The translations under genes were made by a program, and so were the position numbers. The notes beneath the pieces were generated by a model that made no database searches, was not told where the DNA came from, and worked only from the letters and a program-made list of their open reading frames with translations. 64,000 bases of DNA, from NCBI RefSeq assembly GCF_045310525.1, contig NZ_JBJHZY010000002.1:744001-808000 (forward strand). The letters are read 5' to 3'. Positions 1 through 8,563 of this stretch are shown piece after piece (positions within the stretch are counted from its first letter, which is position 1; each line of letters starts with the position of its first letter). The DNA comes from Clostridium_AT radicumherbarum. Lineage in GTDB: Bacteria > Bacillota > Clostridia > Clostridiales > Clostridiaceae.

Positions 1-1687
1 TTAATTTCTTTTCAAAATCTTTACAGGACAAGGGCTTACCGTATAGAAAACCCTGTGCCTTATCACATTCATGCTGCTTAAGAAAGTTTAGTTGATTAAT
101 ACTTTCTACCCCTTCTGCAACTACTTCAAGACCCATATTATGGGCAAGCTCGATTACTGCCTTTGTTATTATTTCATCCTTTGTATCAATATTAATATTA
201 TTAACAAAGGACTTGTCTATTTTTAATGCATCTATAGGTAATTTTTTTAAATAATTTAAAGAAGAATAGCCTGTTCCAAAATCATCTAGTGAAACATGTA
301 TATTCATTTCTCTAATTTTGTTTAAAACATCTATTGAGAAATCAAAGTCCTTCATTATTATACTTTCTGTAATTTCAATTTCTAAATACATAGGATCTAA
401 TTTTGTTTCTTCCAGTACGGCCTTAATTGTCTCTAATAAGTCTTCCTGTTCAAATTGTTTTGCAGAGAGATTTATTGCTACTCTTAATGGAGGATAACCT
501 TTACTTTGCCATTCTTTATTTTGTCTGCATGCTTCATATAATACTTTGTTTCCAATTGGTATAATAAGCCCCGAAGCTTCTGCAATATGAATAAATTTAT
601 CCGGAGATATCATCCCCTTTTCCGGATGAATCCAGCGTATTAAAGCTTCCATGCCATCCACTTCATTAGTTTTTAAATCTATCTTAGGCTGATAATAAAT
701 TTCAAAGGTATTATTTTCTATAGCATTCCTAAGTCCTGTTTCAACCTCAATTCTTTCTTTAGTTCTTTCACTTAAGTCCTTTGTAAAAAAGCAGTATCGG
801 TTTTTGCCTAGTTCCTTGGCATAATAGGTAGCTGTATCAGCATTTTCTACAAAATCATCAAAATTATCTCCATGTTCATTATATATTGCTATTCCAATAC
901 TGGCTGTTATATAAAGTTCTTTTCCTGCTATTAATATAGAATGATTAATAACGCTCATTATCTTTTCAGTAAAAGTCTTAACCTCTTCTATATCCCCATT
1001 ATAGGTATAAATAATAGCAAATTCATCCTCTCCTATACGAGCCAGGTTCTTTGAATCCTTCATTATGAATTTAAGTCTTGCAGCTATTGCTTTAAGAAAT
1101 CTATTTCCAACAGAATGTCCTAATGTATCGTTTATGTTTTTAAAATTATCCAAATCGATATATAATAGTGCAAGCTTTTTACCATTTTGTTTTAAATTCA
1201 AAATTTCAGCAGAAGCTTTATTGCTTAATGAACTACGATTTTCCAGGCCTGTTAATTCATCTCTTTTTTGTGAGGTTATATTCATCCCTAGACCAACTAT
1301 AAATTCAGGATCTCCATTTGTATCATACATTAAATAGTTTGACCACAGTATATCTATATAACTTCCTTTTTTACAAAAAAACTTGCTTTCTAAGTCAGAG
1401 TCATAAAGAGGTTCATTACTTAATAATTTATGAAATACCTTAAGGGTCTTTGTTTCCAGCCAAATATCAGTAATGGTCTTTCTCCATTTATTACCCAAAA
1501 CTTCCTTTTCCTTATAGCCAGTTATTTCTTCAGCATAATTATTAAACTTTACTAGAGTCCCATTTATTCTCCATACACATATGATGGTTTTTGCGTTATT
1601 AACTAAATTCACGCAAAAATTTCTTGTGTTACAGGAACTACTATTTTTACAGTTTATCACCTGGTCAAATAAAGTAAAATCCTCCAT
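1..1687 (-). CDS. PAS-GGDEF-EAL cyclic-di-GMP signalling protein (3' end cut by window)
   Basis: Translated by eye from ATG at 1687; the reading frame is still open at base 1, so the extreme C-terminus lies outside the window. An N-terminal PAS-like segment (about residues 20-130) is followed by a GGDEF domain with GEDEF in place of GGDEF and no RxxD inhibitory site, then an EAL domain. The EAL part has MEALIRW, DDFGTGYSSL, KIDKSFV and AEGVE, the residues expected of an active phosphodiesterase. In this family GGDEF makes c-di-GMP and EAL hydrolyses it; here the degenerate GGDEF and complete EAL set suggest net hydrolysis (inference). No membrane segment was seen, so it is probably cytosolic. 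The next gene upstream on the same strand is a diguanylate cyclase. Confidence 0.93.
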   Translation of the reverse strand, partial: MEDFTLFDQVINCKNSSSCNTRNFCVNLVNNAKTIICVWRINGTLVKFNNYAEEITGYKEKEVLGNKWRKTITDIWLETKTLKVFHKLLSNEPLYDSDLESKFFCKKGSYIDILWSNYLMYDTNGDPEFIVGLGMNITSQKRDELTGLENRSSLSNKASAEILNLKQNGKKLALLYIDLDNFKNINDTLGHSVGNRFLKAIAARLKFIMKDSKNLARIGEDEFAIIYTYNGDIEEVKTFTEKIMSVINHSILIAGKELYITASIGIAIYNEHGDNFDDFVENADTATYYAKELGKNRYCFFTKDLSERTKERIEVETGLRNAIENNTFEIYYQPKIDLKTNEVDGMEALIRWIHPEKGMISPDKFIHIAEASGLIIPIGNKVLYEACRQNKEWQSKGYPPLRVAINLSAKQFEQEDLLETIKAVLEETKLDPMYLEIEITESIIMKDFDFSIDVLNKIREMNIHVSLDDFGTGYSSLNYLKKLPIDALKIDKSFVNNINIDTKDEIITKAVIELAHNMGLEVVAEGVESINQLNFLKQHECDKAQGFLYGKPLSCKDFEKKL

Positions 1688-1712
1688 TTAATATCCCACC
1701 ATTTTATATATT

Positions 1713-2792
1713 TTAACTAAATAGTACAACCTTATTTCTGCCTGTCTTCTTTGCCTTATAAAGGGCTGTATCTGCCTGTTCTATCAATACATTTGTGTCA
1801 GTTGTTGTATCGGGATAACTTGAAATTCCAACAGAAATTGTAATTTTTATCTTCTCTTCGGTTAAAAGGGTAAATAAGGCTTCTTCAACATTTTTTCGTA
1901 TTTTTTCACCGATTTTAAGGGCATAGCTAGATGGGCAATCTAGTAAAATTACTGTAAACTCTTCCCCACCATTTCGAGATACTATGTCAAAGCTCCTGCA
2001 GGTTTTTGTAAGTAGCAAAGCTAATTCTCTTAAAATAACATCACCGTTTGAATGACCATAAGTATCATTAACCTTCTTAAAGAAATCTATATCTATGTAT
2101 AAAAGTGATAATTTTTCTCCCTTTAAGGCAGCATTTTCTGCTAAAGAATTAAAAATTGAATCGAAGCTTCTAACGTTATTTAACCCAGTTAAGAAGTCCT
2201 TAGAGGAATCCTTTTTATATTTTCTATATAGAGAAGTCATACCTTCAAGATATTCATTAAAATAATAAACTAAGAATGATATTATTATTGTACTTATACA
2301 ATAAACAAGAAGAAAATTGATTAAATTTCTGCTTTTAAATAATAGTATTATAAAACATGTTGTGCTTACTAAAAGTGAATATATTACTGAATAAATCCAC
2401 TTTCTCTTAGTATTCATATTTAATACACCAATGATACTGAGGCCGATACCCATTAATAAAGCAGATAAAAGCCCTATGGCAGAAGGGACATTTATACCAA
2501 AATTGAAGAATCGAAAAAGTCCTATCATTATAGCAGCAATAAAGGTTGTTATTGTACTGCCTTTTACTGCTATCATTATTAATGGTATGCTTCGAAAGTC
2601 TACAATAATGGAATTACCTGCTTTAACGGAATAAATCATAAGCAAAATGGAAAGAAGTCCACATATTACACCTGTAACTATTTTCATTTTAATAGAAGAA
2701 TCTTTACTAAAGCCTTCCTCTCTAAATATCTGTGTGGCAATGCTGATAAATGATATTAAAATCATTGCATTTATAAACAAGTCTTGAACCAT
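1713..2792 (-). CDS. Membrane-bound GGDEF diguanylate cyclase
   Basis: About 359 residues. The frame is open to 2930, but ATG at 2792 is preceded at proper spacing by GAGGTG and begins right at the first membrane helix, so it is preferred. The first ~190 residues are hydrophobic with about six helices, resembling the 5TM-5TMR_LYT sensor region. The C-terminal ~170 residues form a GGDEF domain with signature GGEEF and a canonical RxxD (RSFD) inhibitory site five residues before it. This predicts a product-inhibited c-di-GMP synthase at the membrane. It lies upstream of the PAS-GGDEF-EAL gene on the same strand, so synthesis and breakdown enzymes sit together. The ligand of the sensor part cannot be told. 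Confidence 0.92.
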   Translation of the reverse strand: MVQDLFINAMILISFISIATQIFREEGFSKDSSIKMKIVTGVICGLLSILLMIYSVKAGNSIIVDFRSIPLIMIAVKGSTITTFIAAIMIGLFRFFNFGINVPSAIGLLSALLMGIGLSIIGVLNMNTKRKWIYSVIYSLLVSTTCFIILLFKSRNLINFLLVYCISTIIISFLVYYFNEYLEGMTSLYRKYKKDSSKDFLTGLNNVRSFDSIFNSLAENAALKGEKLSLLYIDIDFFKKVNDTYGHSNGDVILRELALLLTKTCRSFDIVSRNGGEEFTVILLDCPSSYALKIGEKIRKNVEEALFTLLTEEKIKITISVGISSYPDTTTDTNVLIEQADTALYKAKKTGRNKVVLFS

Positions 2793-3010
2793 TTTGCACC
2801 TCATTTTACTATTTTCTGCTATTATTTTACCATATTCGCCAAAAAAGGAAAAGAAAAAACAAATTTTAATTAAAATAAAAATGCCCTCACTTAGCAAATG
2901 ATAAATATATTTTGATTTTGTAATTTGCAATGGATTATTAAATATTTCTGCTATTACAAACTTGCATTATACATTTATTATCTTTTAAGTAAATGGCACT
3001 TATTTATACT

Positions 3011-3517
3011 CTAAATAACTAATTTATTAGTTATTTCACATTTATATTCTTTACATAGCAAAGCCCTTATATAGCCTTGATCCTTAGTGGTTGATTCAAT
3101 ATAAAATCCTAATCCATAATAGAATCTAACAAGAGAAAACATTCTAGAAGCAGTATTCAGATACAAATTGGCAACACCTAGCTTTTTCATTTCAATATCT
3201 ACAGCTTTAATTAATTGCTTACCAATACCACGGCTTTGATATGTACCTAGAACTCCAAATCTGCTTAAATACGCAGTTTTATCAGCTTTAATTTCAACTC
3301 GCACACTGCCAACTATTTGTCCATCTGCTTCAGCGACTAAAACCAATTTGTTATTAATTTCTTTTTCCAAATCCTCATGGGTTTCCTCAAGTGTCCCAAC
3401 TATTTCTGCAATACCCGCTCCTTCAGCATATAGCCTAAAGGCTTCCCTTGCTACTTCCTTTAATTGAGGAATATCCTCATATTCAGCCTTTCTAACCACA
3501 AAGACCATTTTGTCCAT
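3011..3517 (-). CDS. GNAT family N-acetyltransferase
   Basis: 168 residues, a typical GNAT length. The acetyl-CoA loop is visible as QSRGIGKQL near residue 95, preceded by beta-strand 4 (AYLSRFGVLG) and followed by LYLNTASRMFSLVRFYYGLGF, the usual beta5/alpha4 end of the fold. ATG at 3517 has a GGGGGT ribosome site seven bases upstream. The family transfers acetyl groups to amines of small molecules or proteins; the substrate is not predictable here. The gene stands alone between a small membrane protein and the diguanylate cyclase. Confidence 0.88.
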   Translation of the reverse strand: MDKMVFVVRKAEYEDIPQLKEVAREAFRLYAEGAGIAEIVGTLEETHEDLEKEINNKLVLVAEADGQIVGSVRVEIKADKTAYLSRFGVLGTYQSRGIGKQLIKAVDIEMKKLGVANLYLNTASRMFSLVRFYYGLGFYIESTTKDQGYIRALLCKEYKCEITNKLVI

Positions 3518-3530
3518 CGATCTACCCCCA

Positions 3531-3725
3531 TTACTTTTTATTTGTATAATATTTTATATTATTAATATGTATATATATTGCTAAATTAAGAATAAGGTAA
3601 AGGAAACTTATGAAGAACAAAAATAGTGGATCTCCACTCTTTTCACCCAGCATAAGTTTATCATAAAACAGTATATCTAATATTAATAATATGTTAAATA
3701 AAAAAGCAGCCACCACATGTGGCAT
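3531..3725 (-). CDS. Small two-helix membrane protein, unknown
   Basis: 64 residues with two hydrophobic segments (about 5-22 and 31-54), separated by a short polar stretch containing KLMLGEKSGD, and a basic C-terminal tail. I do not recognise a family. The gene ends 13 bases before the GNAT start on the same strand, so the two may be co-transcribed. The ribosome site is weak (AGAGAAAA), which lowers confidence that this is expressed from ATG at 3725. Confidence 0.5.
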   Translation of the reverse strand: MPHVVAAFLFNILLILDILFYDKLMLGEKSGDPLFLFFISFLYLILNLAIYIHINNIKYYTNKK

Positions 3726-3871
3726 TGCTTATTTTTTTCTCTGTGAATGATTATACAAGCATATGGTTAAAAATACAATAGTAAATTAACGAATTACAGT
3801 TCTAAATTTTATTATATTGTTTAAACATTATCTCATCATAATTAAATTTAAAAGTGATATAGATAATTTTT

Positions 3872-4909
3872 TTATAATGCCATAGATAAAAACTCCAGAC
3901 CAGTTGTTTCTTTAAAACCAAACAATAGATTCATGTTTTGAACAGCTTGCCCCGCTGCCCCCTTTATCAAATTATCTATAGCAGAGACTACAAGCACTCT
4001 GCCTGTTCTCTTATCTATTCTAAAGCCTATATGACACAAATTAGAGCCTCTTACCCACCTGGTTTCAGGCAGTGTCTTTAATATTTTAACAAAGTACTCA
4101 TCCTTATAAAATTCTCTATAGATTTCTTGAAGTTCTTCCTCATCTATAGCCTTAGTTAAAGAACCATAACAGGTGGATAAAATTCCTCTATTCATTGGTA
4201 CTAAATGAGGTGTAAAAGAAACCATAAGGTTTTCTCCTGCTATTTTACCTAACTCCTGTTCAATTTCCGGAGTATGTCTATGCAAAGGTGCTCCATAAGC
4301 TTTTATGGATTCATTACATTCACAGTAAAGTGATGCAATGTTTGCAGATCTTCCAGCGCCAGAAACTCCTGATTTTGCATCTATAATTATAGAATCAGTT
4401 TTTATTAATTTATGTTTTAAAAGAGGTGCTAAAGCTAGTATCGTTGCAGTTGGATAGCAGCCTGGATTTGCTATTAAATTACTCTCTTTAATTTTTTCTC
4501 TGTTTAATTCGCAAAGCCCATATACAGAATTACCTAAAAGTGAAGGAGCTAAGTGGTTTACACCATACCAAGTTTCATAGATTTCCTTATTATTAAGTCT
4601 AAAATCTGCTCCTAAATCTATAACTTTTACTCCAAGACTTAATGCCTTCTCTGTAATTTCAAAGGCTTTTCCATGAGGTAGTGAAAGAAATATTACATCT
4701 ACTTCATTTAGACTATTTATAGCTTCATCCATATCTACATATTTTTCTTCAATAAAGCCATTGAAGTTACCATATACTTGATTTGTCTGAAAATTTGTAT
4801 AATTATGCGAATTTAAAAATTTTATGTTAATCTCTGGATGATTATGCAGTATCCATGCAAGCTGCTGCCCTGCATAGCCTGTAGCTCCAAATATGCCAGC
4901 GTCTATCAT
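3872..4909 (-). CDS. argC: N-acetyl-gamma-glutamyl-phosphate reductase
   Basis: 345 residues, full length. NADPH-dependent third step of arginine biosynthesis: reduces N-acetylglutamyl-phosphate to the semialdehyde. The N-terminus has the Rossmann motif GATGYAGQQL; the catalytic cysteine is in NPGCYPTA (about residue 150), and HTPEIEQ and PHLVPMNRG carry the C-terminal domain signatures. ATG at 4909 follows GAGGTGG. It is transcribed away from argB-argD, so the 4910-5146 gap is a divergent promoter region. No ArgR operator could be identified with confidence. Confidence 0.97.
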   Translation of the reverse strand: MIDAGIFGATGYAGQQLAWILHNHPEINIKFLNSHNYTNFQTNQVYGNFNGFIEEKYVDMDEAINSLNEVDVIFLSLPHGKAFEITEKALSLGVKVIDLGADFRLNNKEIYETWYGVNHLAPSLLGNSVYGLCELNREKIKESNLIANPGCYPTATILALAPLLKHKLIKTDSIIIDAKSGVSGAGRSANIASLYCECNESIKAYGAPLHRHTPEIEQELGKIAGENLMVSFTPHLVPMNRGILSTCYGSLTKAIDEEELQEIYREFYKDEYFVKILKTLPETRWVRGSNLCHIGFRIDKRTGRVLVVSAIDNLIKGAAGQAVQNMNLLFGFKETTGLEFLSMAL

Positions 4910-5034
4910 GATTCCACCTCATTTATCCTAAGTTTAATAACAAAAAATATTATGCTACAAATGTTAAAAAAAATCAATAAAATTATTGAATAATTATAAT
5001 TCTGGGGGTATAATTATTCCTGCATAAAAGTATT

Positions 5035-5140
5035 AGGAATACTAGGGGCTCAACAATTAATAATTGTTGGGTGCAGAATAAAAAATATCAGGAACATAAG
5101 CATTGATAATGCTAGTGTGCTATTTAGGAATACTAGGGGG
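5035..5140 (+). repeat. Tandem Shine-Dalgarno/hairpin repeat element, copy A (before argB)
   Basis: Three diverged copies of AGGAATACTAGGGG (5035-5048, about 5083-5094, 5126-5140) are separated by two small palindromes: 5051-5069 (CAACAATT-AAT-AATTGTTG) and 5099-5113 (AGCATT-GAT-AATGCT). The third copy supplies the Shine-Dalgarno of argB. The palindrome plus following GTGCAGAATA is nearly identical to the element before hypB (26634-26695). A related tandem copy lies at 53748-53840. The arms differ between hairpins but stay complementary, while the ATT-RAT-AAT core is kept. Confidence 0.75.
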
Positions 5141-5146
5141 TTAGCC

Positions 5147-6040
5147 ATGAACAGTGTAGATAACTACTTAAATATCGAAACCTTTTTACAGATAAATAAG
5201 TATAAAGGTAAAACTTTCGTTATTAAATACGGTGGAAGTATTATGAATAACAAAGATGCTCAAGAAGCATTTATTGAGGATTTACAACTACTTACAAGCA
5301 TTGGTGTAAAAATAGTTATTGTTCACGGCGGTGGTCCTGAAATTTCAAAGTGGCTTAATAAGGCTGGTGCTGAAAATAGATTTATTAAAGGACTTAGAGT
5401 AACTAACAGCACTACAATGGAAATTGTTGAAATGGTACTGTCTGGAAATGTAAATAAGAAGCTTTCTTCAAATATAAGTAGGAAAAATTTAAATGCAGTT
5501 GGCATTAGCGGAAAAGACTGTAATTTAATTAAAGCTAAAAAGAAATATATTTATGAAAATGGAAATAAAATAGATATAGGCTTTGTTGGTGAAGTTGTAA
5601 GCATTAATAAGGAGCTTTTGGTAAATCTTATAAATAATAATTTAATACCTGTTATTTCTCCAATTGGCTGTGATGCTGAAGGAAACAGTTATAATATCAA
5701 TGCAGATTATGCGGCATCCTTTATTAGCGGTGTATTAAAGGCTGAAAAACTTCTTATTATGACTGATATTGATGGTGTTTATACAGATATTAAAGATCCT
5801 TCAAGCATACTTGAAACTATTACAATAGATGAAATAAAGGAATTTACTGAAAGCGGCATTATAACAGGGGGAATGATTCCTAAGCTGGAATGCTGCGTAG
5901 ATACATTATACAAAGGCACTAAAGGCGTTCATTTAATAGATGGAAGAAAGGCCCATAATTTGTTATTTAATTTACTAACAAACAGCGGAACAAAAATTAT
6001 AACTGAAAGAGAGGAAGCAAAATGTCAAAAGATAGTGTAA
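5147..6040 (+). CDS. argB: Acetylglutamate kinase
   Basis: 297 residues from ATG at 5147, chosen because AGGGGG sits six bases upstream; an in-frame ATG at 5117 lacks a good site and would start inside the repeat element. Phosphorylates N-acetylglutamate (step 2 of arginine synthesis). Amino-acid-kinase motifs are present: KYGGSIM, VHGGGPEIS, INADYAASF, MTDIDGVY and GGMIPKLE. The ~25-residue N-terminal helix before KYGG is characteristic of the hexameric, arginine-inhibited form, so feedback inhibition is likely (inference from the family). It overlaps argD by 19 bases, implying translational coupling. Confidence 0.96.
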   Translation: MNSVDNYLNIETFLQINKYKGKTFVIKYGGSIMNNKDAQEAFIEDLQLLTSIGVKIVIVHGGGPEISKWLNKAGAENRFIKGLRVTNSTTMEIVEMVLSGNVNKKLSSNISRKNLNAVGISGKDCNLIKAKKKYIYENGNKIDIGFVGEVVSINKELLVNLINNNLIPVISPIGCDAEGNSYNINADYAASFISGVLKAEKLLIMTDIDGVYTDIKDPSSILETITIDEIKEFTESGIITGGMIPKLECCVDTLYKGTKGVHLIDGRKAHNLLFNLLTNSGTKIITEREEAKCQKIV

Positions 6041-7182
6041 TGAATACTTATGGAAGATTTGATGTAGTTTTTGAAAAGGGATTAGGCAGCAGAATTTATG
6101 ATATTAATGGAAAAGAATATGTAGATTTTGTATCTGGAGTTGCTGTAAACTGCTTAGGTCACTGTCACCCTTCAATTATTAACGCTATTAATGAGCAGAG
6201 TAAGAAGCTTATGCATATTTCAAATTATTATTGGAATACTGAACATACTGCCCTTGCTGATAAATTAGTAAAAAACTCCGACCTTAGCAAGGTATTCTTT
6301 TGCAACAGCGGTACTGAGGCTGTGGAAGGATCACTAAAGGTTGCTCGAAAATATGGCAAACTTAATGGAAGTGAAAATAAAAATATAATTCTTTACATGG
6401 AAAATTCCTTTCACGGAAGAAGTATTGGGGCTCTTTCAGTTACTGGTCAGCCAAAATATCAAATGGACTATACGCCCTTAATGAACGGAGTTAAAGCTGT
6501 TAAGTTTAATGATATTCAGGATTTAAGAAAAAACTTTAATGAAAATGTATGCGGCATTATAATTGAGCCAATTCAAGGTGAAGGCGGAATTGTTACAGCT
6601 GAAGTGGATTTTTTACAAGAGGCAAGAAGCCTTTGTGATAAATATGATGCACTATTAATTTTTGATGAGATTCAATGCGGTATGGGAAGACTGGGAAGCC
6701 TTTTTGCCTATAAAAAGTTTGGAGTAGTTCCAGATGTTGTTTCCATAGCTAAGGCACTAGGCGGCGGCTTCCCTATTGGAGCATTTATGGTTAATGATAG
6801 GGCAGCTTCATTAAATCCTGGAGATCACGGAAGTACCTATGGCGGTAATCCACTTGGTTGTGCCGTTTCCTTAGCTGTACTTAATGAACTTATTGAAGGA
6901 AATGTTATTGCTTCCGTTGATGAAAAAGGTGAATATTTAAAAGAAAATCTATTAAAGCTTAAAGATAAGTATGGAGTTATTAATGAAGTAAAAGGCATGG
7001 GTCTTTTAATCGGTATTAGCATGAAGGATCCAAAAACCTTTATGAACGCTTGCTTTGAGCATGGATTATTAGTTGTTACTGCAGGTTCAGACGTAGTTAG
7101 ATTACTGCCTCCACTAAATGTTTCAAAGGAAGATATGGATGCTGCATTAAATATAATAGAAAAAGTAATGGCATCTATATAA
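6022..7182 (+). CDS. argD: Acetylornithine aminotransferase
   Basis: 386 residues. PLP-dependent class III aminotransferase that converts N-acetylglutamate semialdehyde to N-acetylornithine. Seen: NSGTEAVEGSLKVARKYG (phosphate-binding), FDEIQCGMGRLG (PLP-ring aspartate) and SIAKALGGGFPIGAF with the Schiff-base lysine near residue 240. The start lies inside the end of argB with GAGAGGAAG as ribosome site. Length and motifs fit ArgD; closely related ornithine or GABA aminotransferases are made unlikely by the argCB context. Confidence 0.95.
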   Translation: MSKDSVMNTYGRFDVVFEKGLGSRIYDINGKEYVDFVSGVAVNCLGHCHPSIINAINEQSKKLMHISNYYWNTEHTALADKLVKNSDLSKVFFCNSGTEAVEGSLKVARKYGKLNGSENKNIILYMENSFHGRSIGALSVTGQPKYQMDYTPLMNGVKAVKFNDIQDLRKNFNENVCGIIIEPIQGEGGIVTAEVDFLQEARSLCDKYDALLIFDEIQCGMGRLGSLFAYKKFGVVPDVVSIAKALGGGFPIGAFMVNDRAASLNPGDHGSTYGGNPLGCAVSLAVLNELIEGNVIASVDEKGEYLKENLLKLKDKYGVINEVKGMGLLIGISMKDPKTFMNACFEHGLLVVTAGSDVVRLLPPLNVSKEDMDAALNIIEKVMASI

Positions 7183-7237
7183 GTTATTACTTATTAGTGG
7201 CTAATTTTTTGGAGGTCACTAGCTAAATGGTTAGAAT

Positions 7238-7264
7238 GAGCCACAGGGACGTTTCTCGTGGCTC
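7238..7264 (+). repeat. REP-like palindrome R1 followed by T-tract
   Basis: The inverted repeat GAGCCAC/GTGGCTC flanks AGGGACGTTTCTC and is followed by seven T residues, so it could act as a terminator on the plus strand. A 21-base stretch (AGGGACGTTTCTCGTGGCTCA) recurs inverted at 17886-17906, and a related palindrome is at 48132-48162. It lies between argD and the M20 gene and may separate the latter from an older upstream start. Confidence 0.7.
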
Positions 7265-7292
7265 ATTTTTTTACAGAAAGGTGGGTAAATAC

Positions 7293-8402
7293 TTGGATAT
7301 AAAAAAGTTAATTAATGAAAATATTGATACATTAAAGGAGCTTAGAAAAAAACTTCATGATAATGCAGAATTATCTCATAAAGAATTCAAAACCCAAGAG
7401 ATTATTATAAAGTTTTGTGAAGACTTAGGTTTAAAAACTGAGAAATTAGCTAAAACAGGAGTAGCAGCCACCCTAAATGAAGGAGAAAGCTGCATTGCAA
7501 TTAGAGCTGATATGGATGCACTGCCTGTAAATGGAGTTTCTCACGCCTGCGGACACGATTATCATATGGCCATTGTATGCGGAACTGCATTAATACTTAA
7601 AAAGTTAGGCTGTGAAAAGTGCGTGAAATTTATATTTCAGCCGGCAGAAGAAGCTGATGGCGGTGCTCTTCCTATGATAAAGGAAGGTGTGCTTTTAAAT
7701 CCTTCAGTCACAAATATGATTGGCTTTCATGTTTGGCCTGAGGTAAAGGTTGGTACCATTGAGGTTTCCAGCGGAGCTACAATGGCCTCGGTAGATGACT
7801 TTCATATAAAGTTTATTGGTAAGGGCGGTCATGCAGCTATGCCACATTTGTGCAAAAACCCACTCTATCCTGCCATTGATTTTATTGAAACCATGAATTT
7901 AAAATCCAAAATTGAAGCTGATCCCTTAGCTTCACATGTAATTACCTTTTCCTCCATGAAGTGTGGAGATGCTCCCAATGTTATTGCTGATGAATGCTTA
8001 CTTAAGGGAACTGTTAGAACCTTTAACAAGGAATTAAGAAATAAAATTCATGAAGATATATTAGAATACTCAGCCTTAGCTGCAAAAAAATACGGATGCA
8101 TTAGTGAAATACATTATGACTTTCAATATCCAGCATTAATAAGTGATGCTTCTTTTACAAAAAGCTTTATTGACATTACTAGAAAGCTAATTGGTGAAGA
8201 AAATGTTCTCCCAGCTGAAAAAACCTTTGCTGCTGAGGACTTTGCATTTTTTTCAGAAAAGGTTGCTTCAGTGCATTTTAGGCTTGGAATAGCAGATGAA
8301 AAAAAGGGGCATTATCCCCTTCATTCTCCAAACTTTGATGCCTCAGAAGAAGCTCTGTTTAATGGAATTTATTTAATTAGTGCTGCTATTGGCCAGTTTT
8401 AA
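7293..8402 (+). CDS. M20D-family amidohydrolase, candidate N-acetylornithine deacetylase
   Basis: TTG at 7293 is preferred (GAAAGGTGGG seven bases upstream), giving 369 residues; an ATG at 7227 would translate through repeat R1. Metal-ligand motifs of M20D deacylases are present: RADMDALP, HACGHDYH, FQPAEEADGG, GFHVWPE, GKGGHAAMPH and a C-terminal HSPNF. The family hydrolyses N-acyl amino acids, including N-acetyl-diaminopimelate and hippurate. Its place directly after argB-argD, with neither argJ nor classical argE in the window, suggests it removes the acetyl group from N-acetylornithine. That role is inference; a general aminoacylase is the alternative. Confidence 0.88.
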   Translation: MDIKKLINENIDTLKELRKKLHDNAELSHKEFKTQEIIIKFCEDLGLKTEKLAKTGVAATLNEGESCIAIRADMDALPVNGVSHACGHDYHMAIVCGTALILKKLGCEKCVKFIFQPAEEADGGALPMIKEGVLLNPSVTNMIGFHVWPEVKVGTIEVSSGATMASVDDFHIKFIGKGGHAAMPHLCKNPLYPAIDFIETMNLKSKIEADPLASHVITFSSMKCGDAPNVIADECLLKGTVRTFNKELRNKIHEDILEYSALAAKKYGCISEIHYDFQYPALISDASFTKSFIDITRKLIGEENVLPAEKTFAAEDFAFFSEKVASVHFRLGIADEKKGHYPLHSPNFDASEEALFNGIYLISAAIGQF

Positions 8403-8450
8403 GAGATTTATTAACAAAAGCTAATATTTGGGTCACAGGCTGAAAGTAAT

Positions 8451-8493
8451 GAACCCGCGGCGGGGCTTTTATATGATTCCCTTCCGCGGGTTC
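8451..8493. repeat. GC-rich inverted repeat between the M20 gene and argH
   Basis: Perfect 10-base arms GAACCCGCGG (8451-8460) and CCGCGGGTTC (8484-8493) enclose 23 bases; a second small palindrome AAGTC-CCCGC-GACTT follows at 8541-8555. The stretch 8440-8560 is clearly more GC-rich than its surroundings. It sits between convergent genes. No T-tract follows, so an ordinary terminator is not obvious. Confidence 0.6.
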
Positions 8494-8563
8494 CGCTATT
8501 TCTGCCAGTTCAATGTCAAAAAACCTTATCAGTCAAAGAAAAGTCCCCGCGACTTAATGGTTC

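Noticed and set aside
4910..5034. ArgR operator between argC and argB
   Set aside because: Several AT-rich half-sites exist, but none forms a convincing 18-base ARG box.
5117..5146. Upstream in-frame ATG for argB
   Set aside because: It would start within the repeat element without a ribosome site; ATG 5147 has AGGGGG at ideal distance and gives the family length.
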